Position numbers and translations under genes: made by a program. Below, piece by piece: positions 1-7,885 of a stretch of DNA of 36,265 bases (position 1 is its first letter; each line of letters begins with the position of its first letter). The notes under the pieces were generated by a model. It searched no databases. It was not told the DNA's origin and was given only the letters and a program-made list of their open reading frames with translations. The DNA lies in NCBI GenBank assembly GCA_937995755.1, contig CALKJD010000077.1, positions 1 through 36,265 of the forward strand, read 5' to 3'. This stretch comes from an uncultured Saprospiraceae bacterium. GTDB taxonomy: Bacteria > Bacteroidota > Bacteroidia > Chitinophagales > Saprospiraceae.

Positions 1-387
1 ATCATAGAGACGTATTTGCCTAGTCAGATGGCAGTAGAAGCACCTTTCTATGGTAAGAATGTACAATCGATGCTCAAACTCGGACGAGCACAAGGTGTAG
101 CGATGGCTGCAGCGATGACTATGGGACTTGAGATCGCTGAATATGCACCTAAGAAAATAAAACAATCAGTCACAGGTAATGGTAATGCGAGTAAAGAACA
201 AGTAGCGGCTATGCTTAATAGCATACTCAAGGTAAAGATCGATACACCTAATCTAGATGCTACTGATGCATTAGGTGCCGCCATATGTCATTACTATCAA
301 ACCGGTGGTGTCATGGGCGGCCAGAAAAAATACAGCGGTTGGGATAGTTTTTTGAAAGACAATCCGGGTAAGAAGTTTAAGTTGTAA
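1..387 (+). CDS. ruvC: Crossover junction endodeoxyribonuclease RuvC, C-terminal part
   Basis: RuvC is the dimeric nuclease that cuts Holliday junctions made by RuvAB during recombinational repair. The reading frame is open from the first base, so the gene starts outside the window and the N-terminal catalytic Asp is not visible. What remains is typical of the family. The stretch EAPFYGKNVQSMLKLGRAQG carries the second acidic catalytic residue (Glu of the EAPF motif). A run ending in GNGNASKEQV follows, and the DATDALGAAICH segment near the C-terminus supplies the last two Asp of the DxxD metal site. Length from that point to the stop at 385-387 is normal, with a short basic tail. The TTG at 16 is not a true start, because conserved residues lie before it. 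Recognition is by family motifs; I am confident. Confidence 0.95.
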   Translation: MIETYLPSQMAVEAPFYGKNVQSMLKLGRAQGVAMAAAMTMGLEIAEYAPKKIKQSVTGNGNASKEQVAAMLNSILKVKIDTPNLDATDALGAAICHYYQTGGVMGGQKKYSGWDSFLKDNPGKKFKL

Positions 388-495
388 ATCACTTCTTGTA
401 GTCGTTATTAGAGTCGAGAACCACATTGCTTCGAGATAAAACAATAGAGTATATTCTAAAAAGATAGACTAGTATTTTACTTTCCTTTTCAAGAT

Positions 496-503
496 TACAT
501 TTG
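496..503 (+). promoter_or_regulatory. Candidate -7 box (TACATTTG) of the receptor gene
   Basis: TACATTTG matches the Bacteroidota sigma-A -7 consensus TAnnTTTG exactly. A TTTT tract about 18 bases upstream is a weak -33 match. It would give a leader of roughly 110 bases before the ATG at 624. The match is seen; promoter activity is inferred. Confidence 0.45.
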
Positions 504-549
504 ATCTATCAGTATCTACAATTCGTCTAGAAATTCAGATTCTTTGTTT

Positions 550-562
550 GTTGCTAAGCAAC
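550..562. promoter_or_regulatory. 13-base palindrome in the leader of the receptor gene
   Basis: GTTGCT and AGCAAC form perfect 6-bp arms around a single central A, about 60 bases before the receptor ATG and downstream of the candidate -7 box. It could be a repressor site or a small hairpin. It is short enough to be chance. Confidence 0.25.
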
Positions 563-623
563 TTATTCGTAATATTCATAATCTTTTAGAAAAGAGTATG
601 AAAACCAAACGATACAATTGAAT

Positions 624-3017
624 ATGAAAAAATCCATTTTACTATTTTGTTATCTTCTAAGTTGTTCAATAATAATCGCTCAGAATCAAGTCTCAGGAAC
701 GGTCTACGATGAAAAGCAGCAGCCAGTTTTTTACGCTAACGTTGCTATCTTTAAATTGCCAGACAGTACTTTGGTAAATGGGAATGTAACCGATGAAGCT
801 GGAAAATTTATAATTAGAAATATTGCGGATGGAAACTACTACCTCGTTTCAAGTATGATTGGATCTGTTGATGCTTATTCGGATAAAATAAATTTAAGTA
901 ATGGTGCTGCTCCGGATATAGATTTGCAATTGCTACCAGACAGTGAAGTACTTTCAGAGGTCGAGATCACAGCAAGGAAGCCTTTATTAGAGCAGCGAGC
1001 AGATCGTATGATTGTAAATGTATCAGATAATCTAGCTAGTGCAAATGGAACGCTTATGGATGTAATGCGTAAAGTGCCAGGTATGCTCGTAGTCAATGAT
1101 AAACTATCCTTAGCTGGACAACAGAATGTGACGATACTTCTTAATGGAAAGACGACAAGATATATGGATGTACAGTCTTTACTTAGAGATATGCCAGGAG
1201 ATAACATTAAATCTGTTGAAATAATACACCAGCCAGGAGCTGAGTTTGAAGCTAGTGGTTCTGGGCCAATAATTAATATCATCACAAAGAAGAATAATCT
1301 ATTTGGTACTAATGGTACGATAAGTACAGGAATCGGTTATACCAATGATTGGAAATATAATACAGGTTTAAGGCTTAGTCATTATCAAGGATCTGTGAAT
1401 CTTCAAGGAAGTATAGGATATTCACGTAATAGTTGGGAAGATGAATTGAGGATAAAGCGTACGGTACCTAATGGAACAAATAATCTTGATGTCTACGATC
1501 AAGTCAATATTAGTCCAACAGAATCTAATACATTGAGAGGTGGATTTGTAGCAGATTGGGATGTAACAGATTCTCATAGATTAGGAATTAATACTCGGAT
1601 AGTGGACAGTAAAAATGACTTCGTATCTAAAAATACTACAGATATAACTAGGTTAAATGGTAAAGGTGAAATCATCACAGCTAACAATAAAATTGGTGGA
1701 TGGGATATGTATGCTATTAATCCATATTACACTTGGGAGATAGATACCAGTGGGCAGAAATTGGAATTAGATGTCAATTGGGTAGACTTTGATATTAGTC
1801 GTATCAATACATTAATTAACACAGCAAGCGAAGCGGCATTTGCTGAGCCCAATCGTAGAAATGATCAATTAGGAGATAATAAAATATTTGCTAGTAGGTT
1901 AGACTATTCAAAACCGATTAATGATATGATTACGCTAAGGGCAGGAGGTAAATATAGTAATGCGGAATTAGATAATAACTTAGAAGTATCTGATGATTTA
2001 GGATCAGGTTTTATGTTTAATCCGTTTCAGAGTAATAGATACCAATTTAATGAAGAGGTTAAAGCGGTATATGGAAAAGCAGAATATACATTTGGAGATA
2101 TTACAGGGACTTTTGGCTTGAGATATGAAAACAGTTTATCTGAAGGGTACTCTGTTACAATAGATAGCCTCTTATCTAGAAGAATATCTAAGTTGTTTCC
2201 AAGTGCAAGTATAACGAAACCTATCGCAGGACCACTAGCTGCAAATCTTGCTTACAGTTATAGGATAGATAGACCAAGTTACTCTACGCTCAATCCATTT
2301 AGATATTACTACGATCCATTTACAAGTGAAAGAGGAAACCCTAATATCAGACCTGAGTTGACTCATAGTTATAAGTTTAGTCTTTCGTATGAAGGGCAAC
2401 CTTTTTTCAATGTAGAGTATAAGCACAGTAAAGATAATATGGTAGAAGTAACTGAGCAGAATGATAATAGTGGAGAGATATTTAGACAAACGATTAATCT
2501 TGATAATTTCACAAATTTCAATACTAGTTTATTTTTACCTTTTGATATGTTTCTACCTTTTGGAGGTTATATAGGAGGTATCCTTAATCGGAACAATTAT
2601 GACTCAGAATACCTTGGTGGACAATTTGATCGAGACGCATGGAGCTTCACTGCTTTTACTAATATTAATTTTGAAATGCCAGGAGAAATTGCAACTGAAC
2701 TGAGCGCTTGGTATCAGAGTGGTGGGCAAGAAGGGATAATAGATACGGATTGGTTATATGGAACTAGTGCCAATGTGAGTAAGAAATTTTTGGATAACAA
2801 ACTTAGAGTTAGTGTCGGTATAGAAGATGTATTTAATAGATTTTGGACAGGGGAAATTAGATATCAAAATATGGATGCGGATATATCAAGTTTTTGGCCA
2901 AAAAACGTAGTTAATTTTAGAATGTCTTACAAATTTGGAAATCAACACATGAAGTCCAAAAAGAAATCTAGTAGTAGTGCAAATGACGAATTGAGAAGAG
3001 TAGATACAGGAAATTAA
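624..3017 (+). CDS. TonB-dependent receptor-like outer membrane beta-barrel protein
   Basis: This is a predicted outer membrane receptor of about 797 residues. The signal peptide is followed by a carboxypeptidase-regulatory-like beta-sandwich at about residues 22-105 (start QVSGTVYD, then GNVTDEAGKF). A plug-like domain follows at about 120-225 (LMDVMRKVPGM, ILLNGK, VEIIHQPGAEFEASGSGPIINI). The rest is a long barrel rich in alternating aromatic strands. The tail, with DELRRVDTGN at the very end, is typical of the Bacteroidota 'outer membrane protein beta-barrel family' (OMP_b-brl_3) rather than of SusC. Substrate is not predictable, and no SusD partner is adjacent. A TTG at 618 would add two residues, but the ATG at 624 gives a standard signal peptide (MKKSILLFCYLL). 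The gene is monocistronic and ends at a strong terminator shared with the convergent neighbour. Confidence 0.9.
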   Translation: MKKSILLFCYLLSCSIIIAQNQVSGTVYDEKQQPVFYANVAIFKLPDSTLVNGNVTDEAGKFIIRNIADGNYYLVSSMIGSVDAYSDKINLSNGAAPDIDLQLLPDSEVLSEVEITARKPLLEQRADRMIVNVSDNLASANGTLMDVMRKVPGMLVVNDKLSLAGQQNVTILLNGKTTRYMDVQSLLRDMPGDNIKSVEIIHQPGAEFEASGSGPIINIITKKNNLFGTNGTISTGIGYTNDWKYNTGLRLSHYQGSVNLQGSIGYSRNSWEDELRIKRTVPNGTNNLDVYDQVNISPTESNTLRGGFVADWDVTDSHRLGINTRIVDSKNDFVSKNTTDITRLNGKGEIITANNKIGGWDMYAINPYYTWEIDTSGQKLELDVNWVDFDISRINTLINTASEAAFAEPNRRNDQLGDNKIFASRLDYSKPINDMITLRAGGKYSNAELDNNLEVSDDLGSGFMFNPFQSNRYQFNEEVKAVYGKAEYTFGDITGTFGLRYENSLSEGYSVTIDSLLSRRISKLFPSASITKPIAGPLAANLAYSYRIDRPSYSTLNPFRYYYDPFTSERGNPNIRPELTHSYKFSLSYEGQPFFNVEYKHSKDNMVEVTEQNDNSGEIFRQTINLDNFTNFNTSLFLPFDMFLPFGGYIGGILNRNNYDSEYLGGQFDRDAWSFTAFTNINFEMPGEIATELSAWYQSGGQEGIIDTDWLYGTSANVSKKFLDNKLRVSVGIEDVFNRFWTGEIRYQNMDADISSFWPKNVVNFRMSYKFGNQHMKSKKKSSSSANDELRRVDTGN

Positions 3018-3032
3018 TATTTGGATACAAGT

Positions 3033-3065
3033 AAAAAAAATGGCACCTGATAGGGTGCCATTTTT
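3033..3065. terminator. Bidirectional intrinsic terminator between convergent genes
   Basis: TGGCACC (3041-3047) pairs with GGTGCCA (3054-3060) around a 6-base loop. A tracts (3033-3040) lie on one side and T tracts (3061-3065) on the other, so it can work in both directions, serving the receptor gene (+) and the large secreted protein (-). Confidence 0.9.
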
Positions 3066-3085
3066 AGTTTGAGTTTTATACTGTA

Positions 3086-6000
3086 CTATTGAATCTTCAT
3101 CCAATTCACTCCATTGTAATAGGCAAGCCCTTCTTGGGCTGTATCATAAATTAAAAGTCCTTCGATTGGATCTATAATACTGGCAGCATTTATTTGTGGT
3201 ATCGAAAGTACTTTGTCTAAGGAGATAATCTGTAACGCGGCATTTGGATCTTTGGGCCCATCTCCTGCAATCACTCCTTCAACATAATTTTGTATGCCTA
3301 ATGCAGCAGTTATTTCAGTATCATTTGTCATTGCAGATTTCCATCGATTTCCATTGTAATAATTTATAGTAGCATCGTCAACGTTATAAAGGAGCATTCC
3401 GGTATGTCCATAGTTGATATCAGTTATATTCTCGTTGGTAAAAGTATTGAGTAGCAATACACCAGCGTTATCTGGCATAGCATAAGCTGCGGATTGGCTT
3501 GTTGTTCCTCCAAAAGAAAACCCTTCATTAGTAGTAGACGCAGTATCTGTAGGAAGAGCTAAAAATGAATCTCCTGCAATCGCCTTCCATACTATACCAT
3601 TACAGACATATATTTTTTTATCAGTATTATTATATACTATTGATCCTTGTATTGGGCTATTGATTGCTTCTATTTGTGGTGTGCTCATGATTGGAAGTTT
3701 GAGACCTTGTGATACGCCATCAATCTGAAGTGCTATACTCTCGCCAGCTCTCGGAGTTACTTCGCTAGCATTCGCACTTGACATTCTGATATCTGCATTG
3801 CCCATTGGCATAGAGTCCCTGAGAATTAAGTATTGATAATCTAGTTGTTGGAGTCTTATTGGAAAGTTGTAGGATAGTGTGCCATTTCTTCCTATTTCTT
3901 TTTGTACATCAGGATTGTCTTGATGTAATTTCCATAGACTGCCGTGGTCATTTTCTTCTCGAGTATATATTCTTGTAGGATGGTTGTTATCTATCATTGC
4001 TTGAGATATCGTTCCTGTATTTTTATAGCTATTGACTAATCTCAGATTAATGTTTGAATTGTTTCCATAGTTATTTACTATCCAATAACCTGCATCGATA
4101 TTTTCTTTATTTGTTTCTGGATAGATATCTGGATCGACAGTTAAGTGAGTGACAACCACATCACCATTTGGAATGGTGCCATTAATAAGTTGCATTTCCA
4201 TATCGCCTTCTATAAAATCATAAGTACCAAGAGAAGATACATCTAATCTCTTACTACTTCCGCTGCCAAATGGTCCATCGGATATTACAAGTGCGGCATC
4301 CCCTGCGAGCGTGGCATCTCTGTTATGAGCAAAATCTATGATCGTTGGGTCGCTATGGTTAAATTGATAGTAGGCTAGAATATCTGTATCAAGTGTTGGG
4401 TTTTTAACTAAGTGACGATACTCTCTTATTTCTTCTTGATTAAGTGCTTTGTTCCATACACATACTTCATCTATTTGTCCTCTATAGTTTCGCGAATCCC
4501 ACCCTTGATAACTACCTATTTTGGCGGTGGTAAAAGTTGCAGTATTGATAGCATCATTGTGCTTGACACCAACACCATTTAGATAGACGGTAACGCCACT
4601 TGGCTCTGCTACCAGTGCTACATGACTCCAAGTGTTACTAGGTACCTGTAGTCCACTGTCCCAACTCCATGATCCACCTGGCCAGTGATATCCTAATGTA
4701 TTATTTGATTCTCTAAAATTAAGTCCAGCTCCACTTCCATCGTTAAAAAATATTCCTGCATATTCATCTTGAATACCATTGGGCTTAATCCATGCTGTCA
4801 CTGTAAAATTATTAGTTGTGATATCTAATGAAGGTACATTGACGTGATCATTTACGCCAACACATTCTAGCGCCATCAGGGGCTTGTCTTCTAACTTGCA
4901 GTAGTTGTCTGCTGTTATAAATTTTTCCCAAACCTTAGTACTGGTGCCGTTGATATCTGTCACAGTAAGTGTTACATCATACTGTCCAGCTTCTTGATAA
5001 GATACTCTAGCCGTGCGCTCAGTACTACTTGCTGGAGTACCACCATCAAACGTCCATAACCAACTCACACCATCTTCGGATAGAATACTATGGTCGACAA
5101 AAGTAAGTGTATCATTGTCAGTACAAGCAAGCTTACGATCCACGCTAATTTGTGCAAGTGGTTGACTGTTTTCAAAGAACTCAGATTCCCAAACAGATCT
5201 GTTAGTTGCGTTTCTTATTTTTCCTTTTCTATAGTAAGGGACAACCTTTACAGAGTGTGTACGCATAGGTAAATCGTCTACGAATAACTCCCAATCGGTC
5301 ATAGAATTGTTTTTATAATAAACACCTAAACGAGTTCCTATCCATAGTCCACCTTCTGTGCCTTTTTGATGTTTGATGTTAGTAATCGATTCACCATCTA
5401 ATGATCCTGTAATATTGTTCCATGTAGCACCACCATCAAGAGAAGTATATACCCCCCACTCATATGCTCCGTCACTATACATACTTGTTCGAGCTAGATA
5501 TATTTTTTCTGGATCTTCAGCATCTACCTCTATATCAAAAGGGATCCACCTTCTATCAGGCATCACGGTGGTAGAAGGTGTGATGTCAGTAAAAGTTATT
5601 CCACCATCAGTACTTTTGTACAATTTTTTTTCATCCCACCATCCTGGAAATGTACTTACATAAATATAGTCAGGGTTACTCCAACTAATATCCATACTTG
5701 CTACATCTTGATTGAACTCAAACCTTTCTTCAAAAGTATATCCATTATCTTCTGTGTAATACAGCTTAGTGCCACTACCGCTATACCAAGATGTATATTG
5801 CTCTGGATGAAAAATTAATTCACTAGATCTACCAGTAGTATAGGTCCCATTTGGCTTGTTGTCAAATCCTCGTGTAGTAGGGCTTATCGTTCGGTCGCCA
5901 CTTAGGGTTTTTATATTGTAATCAGAAAAAGCCATTCTATCTTGACCAGGATTAACAAATCCTCTTACACCATCACCACCATCAGTACAAATCCATCCAT

Positions 6001-7543
6001 TGTCATATACATCTTCTTCTTTGAGCATCGTACCATTGTGATATGCACCACCGAGCATTACATCGCCATGCCAAAACCCTTGACCAAATCCCCAGAAATC
6101 TGTTCCAGCTATGCCATATATTTTTCTTGTAAAATTGTCTCCATTATCATCTGAATAAAAAATGCCACCATCTCCTAATACCCAGAGATCACGACTAAAA
6201 GCATTGTATTTTATATCGTGATTATCAGCATGCACATAATTGGATTTATATGAATGGCTCCATTTCGAAGGGCATACAAATGTGGCTCCTCCATCTCCAC
6301 TAACCCACATATTTACACCGCCTACAAATATAGAGTCACCATTCGTTGGTGAAATATCCAAAGCTAGATCATAATAATATTGTCCGCCATCGTCAAGTCC
6401 CTCATCTGACCATGCCATCAGATTCATGTTTGTAGCTGATGGTGCTCCAGCGGGTTGAGGACCGCAACATTGGAATGTCCAATTGGCTCCACTATCATCA
6501 CTTACGTATATTCCATATAGGCCTGATCCGCCATTAGCAACGCCAGTGGCCAGTGCAACTATACGATTTGGCATGTCCTTGCTTACCGCTATCTCTGTTC
6601 TTTTCTGCTCTTGGCCAGATGATACATTGGGTTGTGGCCACCCTGTACCGATTAGATTAAATGTGATGCCATTATCCAATGACCTATAGAATTCTGTTTC
6701 ATCACCAGATCTCAAAACTGAGTAGATCGTGTCATGATCTGTTGGGTGTATCTCTATCTCTAATATATCACCATCTAGAGATTCACTCCACGTGATTCCT
6801 CCGTCTATACTACGGTAGAGACCTTCACTACTTGCTATATAGAGTTTGTCCGTATCAGTAGGGTCCATCTTGATGTCATTAACATTTAACGACGTATTTT
6901 GGAAAGTGGTATTGCCAGTTGGGAACCAGTCATTGCCTCCATTTGTACTTTTATATACACTATTAAATAGCTCTGCGTATACGATGTCTTCATTTTGATG
7001 ATTGATCTCTATTGCCGTAGTCGTACCTGTATTAATATCATAGGTGAGCGGAGTCCAATTATCACCTTTATTTATAGATTTCCAAATACCAGCATTGGCT
7101 GTGCCTGCATAGACTACATTGTGATTCGACTTGGATTGCTCTAATGTGTATACATGTGCTGCCCCTGCAGCGTAACTACGAGCAGCAGCATTGTGATCCC
7201 AATCGATAGGTCCTATTGTAGTCCAAGATTCGGTTCGAGTGCTTGCTTGGGCTTGTGCAGCTTGATACCTTCTATCTAATGATGGATTGGATTGTATTTC
7301 TCTTGATATTGACCTTAGCCATCTTTTATAATACTGGGTATGCGTGTTTTTTACAAATGCATGGCTTCTATAGTATTGTTCGTAAAGTTTGATTACATCA
7401 CCTGGATTAGCATCTGATTTATACATCTCAGTAATCCATTTGGGTGATGAGATGGATTGGCTATAGCTGCTTTGATAAGGAGTATCAAACTGAGCTAATA
7501 ACGCTAGTGGTACACTTAATAGGATTGATAGCAATAGTTTCAT
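3086..7543 (-). CDS. Very large secreted protein: sortilin-like (BNR/VPS10) repeats, PKD and LamG-like domains
   Basis: A 1485-residue exported protein with signal peptide MKLLLSILLSVPLALLAQ. After a linker typical of Bacteroidota exoproteins (KLYEQYYRSHAFVK, then YKRWL), residues about 105-790 hold many Asp-box/BNR repeats such as YRSIDGGITWSES and YKSTDGGITFTDI, the fold of sortilin-like beta-propellers. A PKD domain follows (about 795-880; WLWTFDGGTPASS, YDVTLTVTD), then a LamG/concanavalin-like module (about 890-1060; VTAWIKPNG, VYLNGVGV, GQIDEVCVWNKALNQEE). The C-terminal part (1271-1485) carries repeats ending in YYNGxxW. I see no classical type IX secretion tail domain, so its export and surface anchoring are unclear. 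Possible roles are adhesion, carbohydrate binding or surface scaffolding. No catalytic residues could be assigned. Confidence 0.88.
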   Translation of the reverse strand: MKLLLSILLSVPLALLAQFDTPYQSSYSQSISSPKWITEMYKSDANPGDVIKLYEQYYRSHAFVKNTHTQYYKRWLRSISREIQSNPSLDRRYQAAQAQASTRTESWTTIGPIDWDHNAAARSYAAGAAHVYTLEQSKSNHNVVYAGTANAGIWKSINKGDNWTPLTYDINTGTTTAIEINHQNEDIVYAELFNSVYKSTNGGNDWFPTGNTTFQNTSLNVNDIKMDPTDTDKLYIASSEGLYRSIDGGITWSESLDGDILEIEIHPTDHDTIYSVLRSGDETEFYRSLDNGITFNLIGTGWPQPNVSSGQEQKRTEIAVSKDMPNRIVALATGVANGGSGLYGIYVSDDSGANWTFQCCGPQPAGAPSATNMNLMAWSDEGLDDGGQYYYDLALDISPTNGDSIFVGGVNMWVSGDGGATFVCPSKWSHSYKSNYVHADNHDIKYNAFSRDLWVLGDGGIFYSDDNGDNFTRKIYGIAGTDFWGFGQGFWHGDVMLGGAYHNGTMLKEEDVYDNGWICTDGGDGVRGFVNPGQDRMAFSDYNIKTLSGDRTISPTTRGFDNKPNGTYTTGRSSELIFHPEQYTSWYSGSGTKLYYTEDNGYTFEERFEFNQDVASMDISWSNPDYIYVSTFPGWWDEKKLYKSTDGGITFTDITPSTTVMPDRRWIPFDIEVDAEDPEKIYLARTSMYSDGAYEWGVYTSLDGGATWNNITGSLDGESITNIKHQKGTEGGLWIGTRLGVYYKNNSMTDWELFVDDLPMRTHSVKVVPYYRKGKIRNATNRSVWESEFFENSQPLAQISVDRKLACTDNDTLTFVDHSILSEDGVSWLWTFDGGTPASSTERTARVSYQEAGQYDVTLTVTDINGTSTKVWEKFITADNYCKLEDKPLMALECVGVNDHVNVPSLDITTNNFTVTAWIKPNGIQDEYAGIFFNDGSGAGLNFRESNNTLGYHWPGGSWSWDSGLQVPSNTWSHVALVAEPSGVTVYLNGVGVKHNDAINTATFTTAKIGSYQGWDSRNYRGQIDEVCVWNKALNQEEIREYRHLVKNPTLDTDILAYYQFNHSDPTIIDFAHNRDATLAGDAALVISDGPFGSGSSKRLDVSSLGTYDFIEGDMEMQLINGTIPNGDVVVTHLTVDPDIYPETNKENIDAGYWIVNNYGNNSNINLRLVNSYKNTGTISQAMIDNNHPTRIYTREENDHGSLWKLHQDNPDVQKEIGRNGTLSYNFPIRLQQLDYQYLILRDSMPMGNADIRMSSANASEVTPRAGESIALQIDGVSQGLKLPIMSTPQIEAINSPIQGSIVYNNTDKKIYVCNGIVWKAIAGDSFLALPTDTASTTNEGFSFGGTTSQSAAYAMPDNAGVLLLNTFTNENITDINYGHTGMLLYNVDDATINYYNGNRWKSAMTNDTEITAALGIQNYVEGVIAGDGPKDPNAALQIISLDKVLSIPQINAASIIDPIEGLLIYDTAQEGLAYYNGVNWMKIQ

Positions 7544-7792
7544 GTGCGGATAATAGTTAAATAGAGGATGAACGGATCCATTTATTAAATCGATAGGCGA
7601 TTATACGAATTTTATAGCTCACCTACAGGCTCATATAGATATTCAAATACGTGATATGATATATTGAAACATATTCTCATTATCCAGACAATCTTCCGGT
7701 TTTAGCCAAGTTGGGAGAAGTCGAAAGCACGGTAGTTCCGACATTTCGATTTTCGAGTGATTTTTATACCATTTTTACTTTAAAAAAAGCTT

Positions 7793-7800
7793 TACATTTG
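7793..7800 (+). promoter_or_regulatory. Candidate -7 box (TACATTTG) of the PurF-like gene
   Basis: Exact TAnnTTTG match, with TTTT about 17 bases upstream as a weak -33 element. Transcription would begin near 7807, giving a leader of about 80 bases that contains the inverted repeats described at 7817-7881. Confidence 0.5.
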
Positions 7801-7816
7801 ACCTTTGTATAACCAG

Positions 7817-7881
7817 ATATCCTTCTCTAAAATTATGAGATATGATATCTACTAAACCTCTAAAGCGAAAGCTAAGGATAT
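7817..7881 (+). promoter_or_regulatory. Structured 5' leader of the PurF-like gene
   Basis: ATATCCTT (7817-7824) and AAGGATAT (7874-7881) are perfect 8-bp complementary arms. Inside them lies a second palindrome, AGATAT and ATATCT around a G (7838-7850). The right arm ends four bases before the ATG at 7886 and contains the only purine-rich, SD-like bases (AAGGA) of the leader, so the fold could hide the ribosome entry site. It does not match the purine riboswitch. The pairing is seen; regulation is inferred. Confidence 0.4.
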
Positions 7882-7885
7882 ACAC

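Larger units (their letters stand above)
7544..7885. other. Divergent intergenic region
   Basis: This 342-base gap separates the large minus-strand secreted protein from the PurF-like gene. It contains a good -7 box for the plus-strand gene (7793-7800) and a foldable leader (7817-7881). I found no matching -7 box for the minus-strand gene, no tRNA and no convincing small reading frame. Confidence 0.6.

Noticed and set aside
7817-7881. Purine riboswitch ahead of the PurF-like gene
   Set aside because: The conserved loop sequences and three-way junction of the purine aptamer are absent; only simple inverted repeats are seen.
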